Numbered from the stretch's first letter, positions 39,682 through 49,598 are shown. The stretch is DNA of 64,000 nt from Paludibacteraceae bacterium (GCA_024693065.1 JAILLP010000004.1:62001-126000); one strand, 5' to 3'. Made by a program: numbers and translations. The notes: generated from the sequence alone by a model not told the origin.

Positions 39682-40932
39682 TTATAGTTCATCCCAATGA
39701 ATAGAGTATGATTCTAACAACTTCGCAGGTATTTGCAGTCCTGTAGCGGTCTCGCGCCAGTCTTTGATGGCTGAGCGAACCTCTTCTATAATCTCTGATG
39801 CATCTTGGCGTTCAAGCATGTAGCTCTCGCTTGCGGAGAGTAGAACATTGATGTCCGATTCTTCTGTGTATGGGTCTATGAGCAAGCATTGATGTGACTT
39901 TATTCCTGGATTGATGTCGTATGCAGGAGAAAGTGTCCAGCCTTTCGGGGTGAGTAGGAACCCATGATTACGGAAGTGGTCATCGATGTTACCATACATG
40001 ATGTTGAATGCCACTCTGCGATAGAGCTCACGGAGATTTTGCCGTACATCTGTACATCCACGAAGGATGAAATCAACGATATCAAGATAGCCGTTTCCTG
40101 TGCTGCTGCCAGCTCCATCGTCAAACCCAAGCAACGACATGGCAGAAGCAAAATGTATGCGCTTGCCTTCTGCGCGTCTATCAAAACGTTCGGAAAGCAA
40201 CATGTTGCGGTCTTTGGAAATCTTGATGGTGCGCGTCTGGGCTACGTTGATACCAGCCTTAGCTGCCAGCCGATGTGAGAAGTGCTCTATGAGTTCAGTG
40301 TTCTCCAAGTCCTTCTTTGATGGAAACTTTGCCACATATAGTTTGCCGTCGGTATCTATGACATTGGCTTTGGGGCGAGCACCGCCAAGCGATGTTCCTG
40401 GGTCGATCAACTGGTCGAGCCAATGTTGCTCTGGCAACTCGTTACGTTCTTCTGCCATCTCAATCTCGTGACAGGCATCGCATAGGGTGCGAAGACTCTC
40501 AATGGGTGGAACAAGATACTTTGTGCTCGCATTGATGTATTCTTCGGAATCGTCACTTTTGTAACGTATCCCGCCCATGCGGGTGAAGTCTTCAATTTCC
40601 GTAAGATAGTCGTAGTTGGTGAGCATTCGCACGGGGCTTCCCTCAGCTTGCGCCTTCAGACGCTCCCTGCGGTCGAGCAACAAACGCCCCCAACGGTCGG
40701 GGAAAGAATCCTTGACGAAACCAAACACACTATCCGTGCCACGAGGATGCTGCAACGAAGGAACATTCATCAGGTCGCCACTCAGCAAGATACCACCATG
40801 CTGTTTCAGCCATTCATGCGAATACTCAAAGACAAAATGATCCTTGCCACGTACACGCTCGTAGCCTAACGTTCCAATCTCCTGTGGCGAAGCAAGGAAA
40901 TCGAAATCTGCTATAACTGTAATTTTTTTCAT
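39682..40932 (-). CDS. hipA: HipA-family serine/threonine kinase toxin
   Basis: 416 residues. HipA-type kinase core: SLGGARPKANVIDTDGKLYV (ATP-binding loop and Lys), MLLSERFDRR, YGNIDDHFRNHGFLL (catalytic N-x-D-x-H-x-x-N loop) and LSPAYDINPG (metal-binding DFG equivalent). HipA toxins phosphorylate glutamyl-tRNA synthetase or other translation targets and cause growth arrest. Overlaps the hipB-like gene by 4 nt. All catalytic residues are present. Confidence 0.9.
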   Translation of the reverse strand: MKKITVIADFDFLASPQEIGTLGYERVRGKDHFVFEYSHEWLKQHGGILLSGDLMNVPSLQHPRGTDSVFGFVKDSFPDRWGRLLLDRRERLKAQAEGSPVRMLTNYDYLTEIEDFTRMGGIRYKSDDSEEYINASTKYLVPPIESLRTLCDACHEIEMAEERNELPEQHWLDQLIDPGTSLGGARPKANVIDTDGKLYVAKFPSKKDLENTELIEHFSHRLAAKAGINVAQTRTIKISKDRNMLLSERFDRRAEGKRIHFASAMSLLGFDDGAGSSTGNGYLDIVDFILRGCTDVRQNLRELYRRVAFNIMYGNIDDHFRNHGFLLTPKGWTLSPAYDINPGIKSHQCLLIDPYTEESDINVLLSASESYMLERQDASEIIEEVRSAIKDWRETATGLQIPAKLLESYSIHWDEL

Positions 40933-41228
40933 TTCCTCAATAATTCAGCATCTTGAAGCTGTCTGCCAAGTGCATCGTCAGCAGCTAGTAGGGTGATGTC
41001 TTTTTCTAGATTAAGCGCATAAAGTACTCGCGCATAAATACCCATGGAAACCGTAGGGTCACCATGTTCTACTTTAGAGACTGTCAGACGTGTCACCGTC
41101 GCCCTGTCTGCTATGTCCTGCATAGACAAATGCCTGCGCTTGCGGGCCAACATGATTTGTTCGCCCATGATTTTCAGGTTCTGAGTCAAAGCCCTTGGCA
41201 TCATTTTTCCAAATGTATCCTTTCCCAT
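40929..41228 (-). CDS. hipB: HipB-like HTH antitoxin
   Basis: 99 residues; ATG codons at residues 9, 10 and 21 are alternative starts. XRE-type HTH: GEQIMLARKRRHLSMQDIAD, then ATVTRLTVSKVEHGDPTVSM. It would bind the operon promoter and neutralise the HipA kinase. Its order before hipA and the 4-nt overlap are typical of the module. Confidence 0.9.
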   Translation of the reverse strand: MGKDTFGKMMPRALTQNLKIMGEQIMLARKRRHLSMQDIADRATVTRLTVSKVEHGDPTVSMGIYARVLYALNLEKDITLLAADDALGRQLQDAELLRK

Positions 41229-41445
41229 GATTGTATGTTATTGAGTGCAAGAATAAGTAAAAATGTTTAATATAACAAACATTATTGTAAGAATTTTACA
41301 TTCGTTTACTCGTTTTTGATCTCTTGACTTCTACATATTTGAAGAGATATGATGCGCTAAATATTGGAGCCTCTTGTATTGTGGAAATGGCTTGTAAGCA
41401 AATATAATTGAATATTGTTTCGTGTAAGAATTGGCCACGCAGAAT

Positions 41446-42858
41446 TTACTTTCCCACGCAGAATTTCGCAAATATATTCCCCAAGACCTCGTCGTTGGTG
41501 ATTTCTCCTCCCGTGATTTCGGCGAGGAAGAAGAGGCAGTCGCGGATGTCGCGGCTGAGGAGGTCGCCTGAGAGGTTCTCCTGCAGTCCGTCACGGACTC
41601 GGTCGATGGCGCTGAGGGCGTTGCGAAGGGCTTCGTAGTGGCGGAGGTTCGTCACGACCACACCTTCGGACTCCGCCTCGTGGATGCCGGACCGCTGGAT
41701 GAGCTCGTCCAGCACGGCTTGCTTGTTGAGGTTGTTCTTGGCGGAGATGCGTATGCTGGATAGCCCGTGAGATGCCACGAGTTGCTGTAGCTCCGTTTGC
41801 TGCGCCTCGCTCGATAGGTCTACCTTGTTCAGCAACGCCACCGCCTCTTTCCCTTCCCAGTGCGGGGCGTTCTGGCGCATGAAGTCGCTGTTGCGCTCGA
41901 TGGTCTCTGTCGTGTCGAGCACCACCAGGACGATCCTTGCCTCGTCCATCTTCTTGAAGGTGCGCTCGATGCCCATCGCCTCCACCTTGTCGGAGGTCTT
42001 GCGGATGCCCGCCGTGTCGATGAAGCGGAAGAGCGTGCCGTTGATCTGCATGGTGTCCTCGATGATGTCCCTTGTGGTGCCGTGCACGTCGCTCACGATG
42101 GCGCGGTCCTCGTTCAGCAACCAGTTGAGCAGGGTGGACTTGCCTACGTTCGTCTCACCGATGATGGCCACCGGTATGCCGTTCTTGATGGCGTTGCCGT
42201 ACTGGAACGTGTCCGCCAGGGAGCCGATCCTCGTGTGGATCTCCTCCACCAACTGTGTCAGGTGGCTTCTATCCGCGAACTCCACGTCCTCTTCGCTGAA
42301 GTCCAGCTCCAGCTCGATGAGGGAGACGAACTGCAGCAGCTTGTCGCGCAGTTGACCCAGTTCCCTCGAGAAGCCGCCACGCATCTGCTTGATCGCCAGA
42401 CGGTGGGCGGCGGATGAGTTGGAGGCGATGACGTCCGCCACGGCTTCCGCTTGCGAGAGGTCCATCTTGCCGTTCAGGAAGGCCCGTTGCGTGAATTCAC
42501 CTGGTTGCGCCATGCGGCAACCCTTCTCCAGAAGCAACTGTATGATGCGTTGTTGGATGAATGTGGAGCCGTGGCAGGCTATCTCCACCGAGTTCTCTCC
42601 CGTGAAGGAGTGCGGGGCGATGTAGAGGGTGGCGACCACCTCGTCGATGATCTCCCCTTCGTCGTTTCGTATGGTGCCGAAATGGGCGGTGTGGCTTGGG
42701 GCGTCGGCTAGTCTCTTCTCCTTCTTCACGGAGACGAAAAGCTTGTCCGCAATGTGGATCGCGTCATTGCCCGAAAGGCGTATGATGGCGATGGCTCCCA
42801 TGCCGGGGGCGGTTGAGATGGCACATATCGTGTCGGCTGTCGTATTGAATCTTTCCAT
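41446..42858 (-). CDS. mnmE: tRNA modification GTPase MnmE
   Basis: 470 residues, full length. N-terminal folate-binding domain (DTICAISTAPGMGAIAIIRL), helical domain with an inserted G domain: G1 GETNVGKSTLL, G2 GTTRD, G3 DTAGIR, G4 NKVD, and the C-terminal CVGK with the catalytic Cys (family CIGK). With MnmG it installs the 5-carboxymethylaminomethyl group on U34 of several tRNAs. A core gene, not part of the accessory material. Confidence 0.97.
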   Translation of the reverse strand: MERFNTTADTICAISTAPGMGAIAIIRLSGNDAIHIADKLFVSVKKEKRLADAPSHTAHFGTIRNDEGEIIDEVVATLYIAPHSFTGENSVEIACHGSTFIQQRIIQLLLEKGCRMAQPGEFTQRAFLNGKMDLSQAEAVADVIASNSSAAHRLAIKQMRGGFSRELGQLRDKLLQFVSLIELELDFSEEDVEFADRSHLTQLVEEIHTRIGSLADTFQYGNAIKNGIPVAIIGETNVGKSTLLNWLLNEDRAIVSDVHGTTRDIIEDTMQINGTLFRFIDTAGIRKTSDKVEAMGIERTFKKMDEARIVLVVLDTTETIERNSDFMRQNAPHWEGKEAVALLNKVDLSSEAQQTELQQLVASHGLSSIRISAKNNLNKQAVLDELIQRSGIHEAESEGVVVTNLRHYEALRNALSAIDRVRDGLQENLSGDLLSRDIRDCLFFLAEITGGEITNDEVLGNIFAKFCVGK

Positions 42859-42867
42859 GCTCTAAAA

Positions 42868-44346
42868 TCATTTTTCCCAACCGTCGAAGATCTCCTCTCC
42901 GTACTGGTTGTGTTCTTCCTTGCTATGTGTAGGATACCATATTTGGGCGAAGAAGGGGTTCCCCTTCGCTATTTCGTCGTAGTTCCAAGGCGACGGCAGG
43001 CATTCGGGGCACCAATGTCCGCCGAGCAGCACGAGGGTGGGGGAGGCCTTGAAGCGGTGGCCGAATTGGCATTCCCACTCGATCGGGGTGTGGCGGTCTC
43101 CCTTGATCATCTCCTCGCTGACGCATCGTCCTCCCCGGAAGCGGGCCGCCTGGCGCATGTCGTCGATGTCCCACTCCTCCGTAGGCTTGGACTCATCGTA
43201 GCCATGGTCCAGTACGATGGCTTTCTCCGAAGGGTGGGATAGGTTCTGGTGCCGCCAGTCCGGTATTTTTTCCCAAGCCTCCTTGGTGCCGTAGTAGGCG
43301 GCTATCCGTTTCTTGTCGTCGTTCTTGATCCACCATTGCGTGCCCCATTTCTCTTTGTAGGCCAATGGACGGATGAACTGCTTGATGAGGCATCCGGGCA
43401 CGATGGCCGCCAGGTGGTAATACCAAGGCACTTGCCTGCCCATCTGCTTGAAGTAATCGTCCACCGGCACGTTGCCACGGAAGTGCAGGTAATCCTCCAG
43501 CACTTGTGAGTCCAGGTACCAGTAGCCGTGGAAGTTGCGCAGGACGAACCATTTCGGGTCGAATATCTTCTCCGGCTTAGGGCAGTGGATCGCCTTGAGC
43601 AGCTTGCATTCCAGTTCGTAGTTGCTGAGACGGTAGGCCGGACCGCTTCCGATGTTGTAGAAACGGTTCCAGAAACTCTCTGGAAGTTCCGTGTCGCACA
43701 GGTTGGCGAGCACCCGTCCGCTGTCCTCTATCGTTGTCCATTCCAGCACGCCACGGAGCGGCACGTGGAACATGATCGGGTCGAACTGCTTGATGATGTT
43801 AGGGTACAGGATGCCTGATTGGCGGAGGGATACCCATCTTTTGAGCCCCGACTCCGCAAAGATGCGTTCCGCCACGGTCTTGCTGATGGCGTAGTGGTCA
43901 TATACGCTGATGCAGATGGGGTCGCCCGTACGTCCCCAATGGTTCGGTTCGTTGCGGTCGCTCGTTTGGGCGACGGAACCGATGTAGCACACCCGGATGT
44001 CGTCCGCGTTAGGCTGGGCCAGCACCGCCTTCACCACGTTCTCCGCCGCGGTCCTGTTCACGAGGCGGGTCTTGTTGGGGAAGTAGTCGGCGGAAGGGGA
44101 AACCATGCCTCCCACATGCAGCACGTAGTCGGCGCCCTCTGTCGCCTTGAGCACATCCTCGTATCGCATGAGGTCACCCCAAACGACTCGAATCCGATCC
44201 ATGAGGGGCGCCAGTTTCTGCTGGTTCTTCCGGCTTGGGCGCGCGAGGACGGTGATGTCGAACCGTTCACTCCTTTTGACGAGTTCCTGCAGACCAGCCC
44301 AACCCATGGTGCCCGTCGCTCCGGTTAAGAAAATCTTTTTTTTCAT
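42868..44346 (-). CDS. NAD-dependent epimerase/dehydratase with C-terminal zinc-ribbon segment
   Basis: 492 residues from ATG 44346 (MKKKIFLTGATGTMGWAGLQ); the long upstream extension is not coding. Extended SDR fold: GATGTMG nucleotide loop, VLHVGGMVSP, YAISKTVAE as the active-site YxxxK. The last 130 residues add a cysteine-containing module WECQFGHRFKASPTLVLLGG followed by HWCPEC, like the zinc-ribbon repeats in DNA-associated proteins. The fusion is unusual. Its sugar or steroid-type substrate is unknown. 9 nt upstream of mnmE. Confidence 0.82.
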   Translation of the reverse strand: MKKKIFLTGATGTMGWAGLQELVKRSERFDITVLARPSRKNQQKLAPLMDRIRVVWGDLMRYEDVLKATEGADYVLHVGGMVSPSADYFPNKTRLVNRTAAENVVKAVLAQPNADDIRVCYIGSVAQTSDRNEPNHWGRTGDPICISVYDHYAISKTVAERIFAESGLKRWVSLRQSGILYPNIIKQFDPIMFHVPLRGVLEWTTIEDSGRVLANLCDTELPESFWNRFYNIGSGPAYRLSNYELECKLLKAIHCPKPEKIFDPKWFVLRNFHGYWYLDSQVLEDYLHFRGNVPVDDYFKQMGRQVPWYYHLAAIVPGCLIKQFIRPLAYKEKWGTQWWIKNDDKKRIAAYYGTKEAWEKIPDWRHQNLSHPSEKAIVLDHGYDESKPTEEWDIDDMRQAARFRGGRCVSEEMIKGDRHTPIEWECQFGHRFKASPTLVLLGGHWCPECLPSPWNYDEIAKGNPFFAQIWYPTHSKEEHNQYGEEIFDGWEK

Positions 44347-44547
44347 CGATTTTTCCCCTTTTTTAGAATAACGGATTGCTTTATTTCGTACCTTTGGAAA
44401 TGTGAGCGATATGATGATTATTCTGCACAAAGTTAGTAATTTTTCCTTTGGGCAGGCGGATGTGAGCGGACATTTGAGCGTGAATTGAAAAAAGATGCTG
44501 TGTAATATCTTTTTGAAAAAGTTTTTAACAAAAAAAATGTCTCCACA

Positions 44548-44580
44548 TTTGTTGCAAATCATTAATATTTCGTACTTTTG
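44548..44580 (+). promoter_or_regulatory. Canonical promoter of the winged-helix gene
   Basis: TTTG (44548-44551), 21-nt spacer, TACTTTTG (44573-44580). Confidence 0.8.
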
Positions 44581-44626
44581 TAGAGATGTGAATAAATTCT
44601 AACATATTTTAAACATTTTATTAACC

Positions 44627-44827
44627 ATGCTACAGAACGTAATTGGAGAAAATTCCGGTAAGGTTTGGCGTTTGCTGAATGAAAAGGGAGAATTGACCTT
44701 TAACCAGATTAAGAAAGAACTGAAGTTGAAGAACGAGGAGATCTATCTCGCCTTGGGTTGGCTCTTCCGTGAGGATGTTATCTATTCTTGCGAGAAGGAT
44801 GAGACTCTCTACTTTGGTTGCCGTTAA
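44627..44827 (+). CDS. Winged-helix domain protein (DUF2582 type)
   Basis: 66 residues made entirely of a small winged helix (KVWRLLNEKGELTFNQIKKE, LALGWLFREDVIYSCEKDET). Conserved in Bacteroidales; may bind DNA or act as a protein adaptor. Own promoter and terminator, monocistronic. Confidence 0.88.
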   Translation: MLQNVIGENSGKVWRLLNEKGELTFNQIKKELKLKNEEIYLALGWLFREDVIYSCEKDETLYFGCR

Positions 44828-44974
44828 TCTTACCTTGTTGATGGTGGGTTCACGAACCGATATGTTTATGAAACCCATTGTTTGACGAATTATTAACTCA
44901 CTGTGAGTCTTCGGATTCACACAAGTCTTATTGTATTATGTGACAGCCCTTCGGGGAATGTATGAAAAAATTTA

Positions 44975-45010
44975 AAGGAAGGTTGCTCTCTGAAGCTTCC
45001 TTCCTTTTTT
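44975..45010 (+). terminator. Terminator of the winged-helix gene
   Basis: AAGGAAG (44975-44981) with CTTCCTT (44996-45002), then CCTTTTTT. Confidence 0.85.
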
Positions 45011-45033
45011 ATGCTTGTTACCCATGCTATTTC

Positions 45034-46488
45034 CTAGGCTTGCGGTGGAACTTTCAGCTCCAGAATGTGCTGGATGCAAGGGGGCATCTCTTCCTTGAGG
45101 TGGGTGACGTAGATGAGCGTCTTCCCTGGTTGTTCGCAAAAGCGTTCGATGATGTCTAGTGCGTGCCGTTTGTGCTGTGCGTCGAGTCCGTGCAGGGGTT
45201 CGTCGAGGATGAGCAGGTCCGGGTTCTTCACCATGGTGCGGGCGAGGAGCGTCAGACGTTGTTCGCCGCCGGATAGGCTGGTGTAGGAGCGCTCTTTCAG
45301 GTCTCCTATGCCGAACAGTTCCATCCACTCCTGTGATAGCTTGTATTCCTCCTCCGTGCATTGGCGGAAGAGTCCGATGGTGTCGAAAAGCCCTGAGGCC
45401 ACGATTTTTCCGCAGGTCTGGTCGCCTTGGAAGTAGAGGTGCATTTCGGAGGAGATGTACCCGATGTGGCGTTTGATGTCCCATATGCTTTCCCCAGTCC
45501 CCCGTTTGCGGTCGAATAGGGTGATGTCCTGCGAATAGGCGTGCGGATTGTCCGCCGCAAGCAGGCTCAGGAGCGTGGACTTGCCAGAACCGTTGGGACC
45601 CAGCAGCGCCCATTTCTCCCCCTTCCTGACGGTCCAGTTGAGTTTGTCGAAGACAATCTTTCCCGCATAGTCCAGGTGGATATCCTTCATCTTCAGCACA
45701 TAGTCGTATTGCTTGTCCGTCGTGATCGGCGAGGCTGGCAACTCCTCCACGCTTGTCTGTCCGTGGGCGGGGAAGATCTCTTCCAACGCCTGTGGAGTTA
45801 GCTTGGTGCGCTCCCCTAGAACAGAGTATTGGAGGTGTTGGGCCGTGAGTATGTGTGTGGTGGCCTGCGGTATTTCGTCAGGGGTCGGGACGATGAAGAG
45901 CATGGATTGTTGCTTGGAGAGCGACACGAGGAACGCGTCCAATTCCTTTCTGGTCCGTGCGTCCAACCCTATGAAGGGGTTGTCGAAGATGATGAGCTCA
46001 GGTTTCTTGGCGAGGTATAGCGTGATCAGCACCCTGCGTAGTTCGCCGGAGGAGAGCATGATGAGCCGCTTCTCCATGAGCGGGTGGATGTTCAGTTTGT
46101 CACACAATTGTTTCGTGTGCTCAGGGTCTTTCCCTTCCCGGAGGATCAGTTCCCGCACGGTGGGTGTCCCTTCGTTCTCCATGGCGTGGAACCGTTGCTG
46201 GTAGTACATGCTTCTGTAATCGGCGAGGCTGTAGGCAGATTCGAAACATACTTTCCGTATGCGGTCGGTGGGGTATCTCTCCCCTTGGAACCCGTATTGG
46301 ATGGTGCCTGAACGGATGGCGTGTTTGCCTGCGATGAAATCGGCCAAGAGCGTTTTCCCTGACCCGTTCGGACCGATGATGCACCATTGTTCGCCCCTGC
46401 GGACGCTCCATTCGATGGGTTGGATCGGTGCCATCCCGTAGATGCGGGGTGTGGCTTGTCGAAGGGAAAAAAGTATCTCTTTTTCCAT
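45034..46488 (-). CDS. ModF-like ABC protein with two ATPase domains
   Basis: 484 residues, tandem ABC ATPases without membrane segments. Domain 1: IIGPNGSGKTLL, LSSGELRRV, LIIFDNPFIGLD (Asn replaces the catalytic Glu). Domain 2: LLGPNGSGKSTLL, LSGGEQRLTL, LILDEPLHGLD (intact). This matches ModF/PhrA-type proteins sometimes linked to molybdate or photorepair. The role here is unknown. 6 nt after smpB, so in one operon. Confidence 0.88.
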   Translation of the reverse strand: MEKEILFSLRQATPRIYGMAPIQPIEWSVRRGEQWCIIGPNGSGKTLLADFIAGKHAIRSGTIQYGFQGERYPTDRIRKVCFESAYSLADYRSMYYQQRFHAMENEGTPTVRELILREGKDPEHTKQLCDKLNIHPLMEKRLIMLSSGELRRVLITLYLAKKPELIIFDNPFIGLDARTRKELDAFLVSLSKQQSMLFIVPTPDEIPQATTHILTAQHLQYSVLGERTKLTPQALEEIFPAHGQTSVEELPASPITTDKQYDYVLKMKDIHLDYAGKIVFDKLNWTVRKGEKWALLGPNGSGKSTLLSLLAADNPHAYSQDITLFDRKRGTGESIWDIKRHIGYISSEMHLYFQGDQTCGKIVASGLFDTIGLFRQCTEEEYKLSQEWMELFGIGDLKERSYTSLSGGEQRLTLLARTMVKNPDLLILDEPLHGLDAQHKRHALDIIERFCEQPGKTLIYVTHLKEEMPPCIQHILELKVPPQA

Positions 46489-46494
46489 CTCCGC

Positions 46495-46953
46495 CTATCG
46501 TTTCATGGCTCTGTCCATCTGCCGCTTGTCATCCTTCTCCTTGAGGGATTCCCTCTTGTCGTACTCTTTCTTACCCTTCGCCACGGCGATTTCCAGCTTG
46601 GCGAGACCCTTCTCGTTGAGGAAGAGCTTGGTAGGTACGATGGTGAAACCGGTCTCCTTCGTCTGCCTGCGGATCTTGGAAAGCTCCTTTTTGTTCAGCA
46701 ATAGCTTGCGGTCCCTGCGAGGCAGGTGGTTGTTGTAGGTGCCGTAGAAGTATTCGGATATGTTCATGCCCTTCACCCAAAGCTCTCCGTCGTTGAAGTA
46801 GCAGAAGGTGTCCACCAGGCTCGCTTTCCCTAGGCGTATGGACTTGATCTCCGTGCCCACTAGTACGATGCCGGCTTGGTATTTGTCTATCAACTCGTAG
46901 TCGAAGGTGGCCCGTTTGTTTTTGATGACTATGTCGTTCTTTAGTTTTTCCAT
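46495..46953 (-). CDS. smpB: SsrA-binding protein SmpB
   Basis: 152 residues, full length. [40 protein letters not shown], the [14 protein letters not shown] strand and the basic C-terminal tail [20 protein letters not shown] are diagnostic. It binds tmRNA and brings it to stalled ribosomes for trans-translation. The tmRNA gene is not in this window. Confidence 0.97.
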   Translation of the reverse strand: MEKLKNDIVIKNKRATFDYELIDKYQAGIVLVGTEIKSIRLGKASLVDTFCYFNDGELWVKGMNISEYFYGTYNNHLPRRDRKLLLNKKELSKIRRQTKETGFTIVPTKLFLNEKGLAKLEIAVAKGKKEYDKRESLKEKDDKRQMDRAMKR

Positions 46954-46965
46954 AAGAATAATTGT

Positions 46966-47553
46966 CTAATTTTTCATGATGAACTTCATCAGATTTTCCA
47001 TCGCCACGGGGGTGATGCAGATGATGAAGGCGGCATAGAGGGAGAACTTGGTGTATTTCTCTTTCTCAAGGGAAGGAAATACATACGGAATGCCAAACCA
47101 GATGATGTATATGAGATATAATAGTGCCACGTATAGGAAGGCGAAAAGGGAGAAAAGCGTCGCTAATATCTTGATGAAGATATAGAACGATAGCGTGTGG
47201 GTCGCCAGCCTAGCGCAGGAGGTGTAGTCCGGCCGGTCGTGGAACAGTTTGGAGGTGAGCTTGCTGTTCAGGATGAGCACGGCGAGGTGGAATCCTATGA
47301 AGATGGCGGAGATGCAAGTCACGATCTCCTTGGAGCATATCTTCAGGATATGTTCCCATGTGATGGTGTCGTAAGCGTCTTTGGTGAAGCCGATGATGTT
47401 GCTGATCAGCGTGGCGATGATGACCATCTCCATGAGCGGAAGGATATAAGTGTTGCGTAGATCGCTGATGGAGGTTTTCTCCTCCGCGATCCTGCGCCAT
47501 TCCCTTTGCGGGAAACGGACCAGTCTGTACAACCGTTGAAATATTTGTTTCAT
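46966..47553 (-). CDS. Yip1-family membrane protein
   Basis: 195 residues with five membrane helices after an amphipathic N-terminus (FQRLYRLVRFPQREWRRIAE). The pattern matches bacterial Yip1/DUF1282-like proteins. Function unknown. 12 nt upstream of smpB. Confidence 0.8.
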   Translation of the reverse strand: MKQIFQRLYRLVRFPQREWRRIAEEKTSISDLRNTYILPLMEMVIIATLISNIIGFTKDAYDTITWEHILKICSKEIVTCISAIFIGFHLAVLILNSKLTSKLFHDRPDYTSCARLATHTLSFYIFIKILATLFSLFAFLYVALLYLIYIIWFGIPYVFPSLEKEKYTKFSLYAAFIICITPVAMENLMKFIMKN

Positions 47554-47746
47554 ACCTTCCCTTGTCCTTCTTTTACGCGAATTTAACTATTTTCCCTCAT
47601 ATTCTCTTTCCGCTTGTCAAAAATGGTTGTGGCATTCTCTCTTTTTATCCTTTTAATTCTTACTTTTGTGAGAGGTTGGGCTTGCGGAGGGCGATGGTCG
47701 CCTTCTCTTCCCTCCTATGTTGTTTTTCTTGTAAAATAGTGGCTTT

Positions 47747-48640
47747 ATGGCTTTGATTCATATACAAAATGCGGGCGTCGAGGCGACGGTTCTTTTGAAT
47801 GTCGGTGGACGTATCGTCTCTTTCCATCGTGTGGGCAAACCGAACGTGTTGGAGTCTGATCCTTCGTTGTGGGAGGAGTCCGAACGACTTCATCCCGCGC
47901 CTGACATGCTGGATTTCAGGGCTTACAACGGACACGAGGTGTGGGTGGGTCCGCAGAGCCAGTGGTGGCGGCAACAGGACCTCAATCGGGAGAAGTACGA
48001 TTCGGACCTCTTCTGGCCGCCGGATCCCTACATTAGCTTCGGTGCGTACGAGGTGGTGGAGCAGTCCGCGCACTCCGTCACGATCGTGGGCGAGCCTTCT
48101 CCCCTCAGCGGGGTGCGGATGACGAAGCGGATGACGATAGAGGCGGATGGTTCCCTCTTCTTCGAGGTCTCTGCGCAGAATATCCGCCAAACACCTGTTT
48201 CATGGGATCTATGGCTGATCACGAGGGTGAACGGTCATAACCCTAATTTCGTGCCGGTCTCTTCCGAGAAGGATGTCTTCTTGGGCGAGCCTTCCCATCC
48301 GTACCAGGGACGGCCGACCTATAAGGTGGAGAATGGTTTCTTCTCCTTCACGCCTTTGGTCAACGACGGCAGGTTCGAGGAGTGCACCGGAAAGGCTTAT
48401 ATCAAGGCTTCCAAGCCTATGATCATCACGCATTGTGGCGATGAGTGCCTGACGCTGGAATTCGAGCATCATGACCCTGTCACGATACATCCTGAGCAGG
48501 CTGAGATCGAACTCTATAATTTCGTGCACAAGGAGGCGGCTAAGTCACTGCTGGAGTTGGAGTACCACTCTCCGTACGTGACGCTTCAACCGGGCGAGCG
48601 CATGAGCACGTGGTCACGGTGGCGGCTTTCGGCTTTGTGA
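47747..48640 (+). CDS. DUF4380 protein, aldose-epimerase-like fold
   Basis: 297 residues, no signal peptide. The N-terminal half has galactose-mutarotase-like strands (GGRIVSFHRVGKPNVLESDP, GHEVWVGPQSQWW). EFEHHDPVTIHPEQAEIELY and YVTLQPGERMSTWSRWRL are DUF4380 features. Likely binds a carbohydrate; no enzymatic role established. Monocistronic. Confidence 0.82.
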   Translation: MALIHIQNAGVEATVLLNVGGRIVSFHRVGKPNVLESDPSLWEESERLHPAPDMLDFRAYNGHEVWVGPQSQWWRQQDLNREKYDSDLFWPPDPYISFGAYEVVEQSAHSVTIVGEPSPLSGVRMTKRMTIEADGSLFFEVSAQNIRQTPVSWDLWLITRVNGHNPNFVPVSSEKDVFLGEPSHPYQGRPTYKVENGFFSFTPLVNDGRFEECTGKAYIKASKPMIITHCGDECLTLEFEHHDPVTIHPEQAEIELYNFVHKEAAKSLLELEYHSPYVTLQPGERMSTWSRWRLSAL

Positions 48641-48644
48641 AATT

Positions 48645-48775
48645 TACTATTTAGCTATTTACGATTTACTATTTAGTTGGTTGGAGCGTGTGATTTAGCT
48701 ATTAGCAATTTACCATTTAATGATTTACCATTTGTGATTTACTATTTAGCTATTTACGATTTACTATTTACGGGT
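48645..48775. repeat. AT-rich micro-repeats (ATTTACTATTTAGC type)
   Basis: About ten degenerate units such as ATTTACTATTTAGCTATTTA and ATTTACCATTT fill the 3' flank of the DUF4380 gene. Similar short runs occur at 8410-8430 and 54046-54085. No gene. Confidence 0.8.
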
Positions 48776-48783
48776 ATAAAAAA

Positions 48784-48812
48784 AGCGTCCGATTGATGTC
48801 GGACGCTCTCTT
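48784..48812. terminator. Bidirectional terminator
   Basis: AGCGTCCGA (48784-48792) with TCGGACGCT (48799-48807), A-run left and T-run right, between convergent genes. Confidence 0.9.
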
Positions 48813-48830
48813 TTTCCTATGTTGGAATAA

Positions 48831-49595
48831 TTATTCCTTTCCTTGTTCTTCAGAAGCCAATTCTGGGTCGATCAAGATTCTACCGCAGTACTCGCATACG
48901 ATGATTTTTTTCCTGATACGGATATCCAATTGTCTTTGAGGCGGTATCTTGTTGAAGCAGCCTCCGCAAGCGTCACGCTCTACAGGAACGACAGCCAAAC
49001 CGTTTCTCGCGTTCTTTCTGATTCTCTTGAAAGCGGTGAGCAATCTCTCTTCGATCTTGCTTTCGATCTCCTTCGCCTTGTCGCGGAGGTTCTCTTCTTC
49101 TTGCTTCGTCTCGGAGATCACTTCGTCCAACTCCTTCTTCTTCAATACGAGGTCCTCGTTTCTTTCCACGATGAGGTTCTTGGCTTTCTCCAACTCCTCT
49201 TTGCGGATGCCTGACAAGTTGATGGCTTCGTTGATTCTCTTCTCGCTCAACTCGATTTCCAACGTTTGGAACTCGATCTCCTTGGCGAGGTTTTCGTATT
49301 CACGGTTGTTGCGGACATTGTCCTGTTGCTCTTTATACTTGGTGATGAGGGATTTGGACATCTCGATGTCGCTCTTCCTTCCAGTGATGGATGCTTCAAT
49401 CTGACGGATTTCTTCGCTCAGGTTGGCGACACGGGTGTTCAATCCTGCGATCTCGTCTTCCAAGTCTTGTACTTCCAATGGAAGATCACCCCTTAATGTT
49501 TTGATCTTGTCAATTCCGGAACTAACCAATTGGAGGTCATAGAGAGCCTTCAGTTTCTCTTCTACCGTAATCTCTTTCGAATCTTTCTCTGACAT
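48831..49595 (-). CDS. Coiled-coil protein with C4 zinc ribbon
   Basis: 254 residues. A long coiled coil (about 20-190) is followed by a C4-type zinc ribbon, CGGCFNKIPPQ ... CEYCGRIL, of the DUF164/CT398 family. Such proteins form hook-like dimers and are proposed to bind nucleic acids or flagellar parts in other groups. In Bacteroidetes they are usually next to the Nif3-like gene, as here (3-nt gap). Confidence 0.92.
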   Translation of the reverse strand: MSEKDSKEITVEEKLKALYDLQLVSSGIDKIKTLRGDLPLEVQDLEDEIAGLNTRVANLSEEIRQIEASITGRKSDIEMSKSLITKYKEQQDNVRNNREYENLAKEIEFQTLEIELSEKRINEAINLSGIRKEELEKAKNLIVERNEDLVLKKKELDEVISETKQEEENLRDKAKEIESKIEERLLTAFKRIRKNARNGLAVVPVERDACGGCFNKIPPQRQLDIRIRKKIIVCEYCGRILIDPELASEEQGKE

Positions 49596-49598
49596 ACT

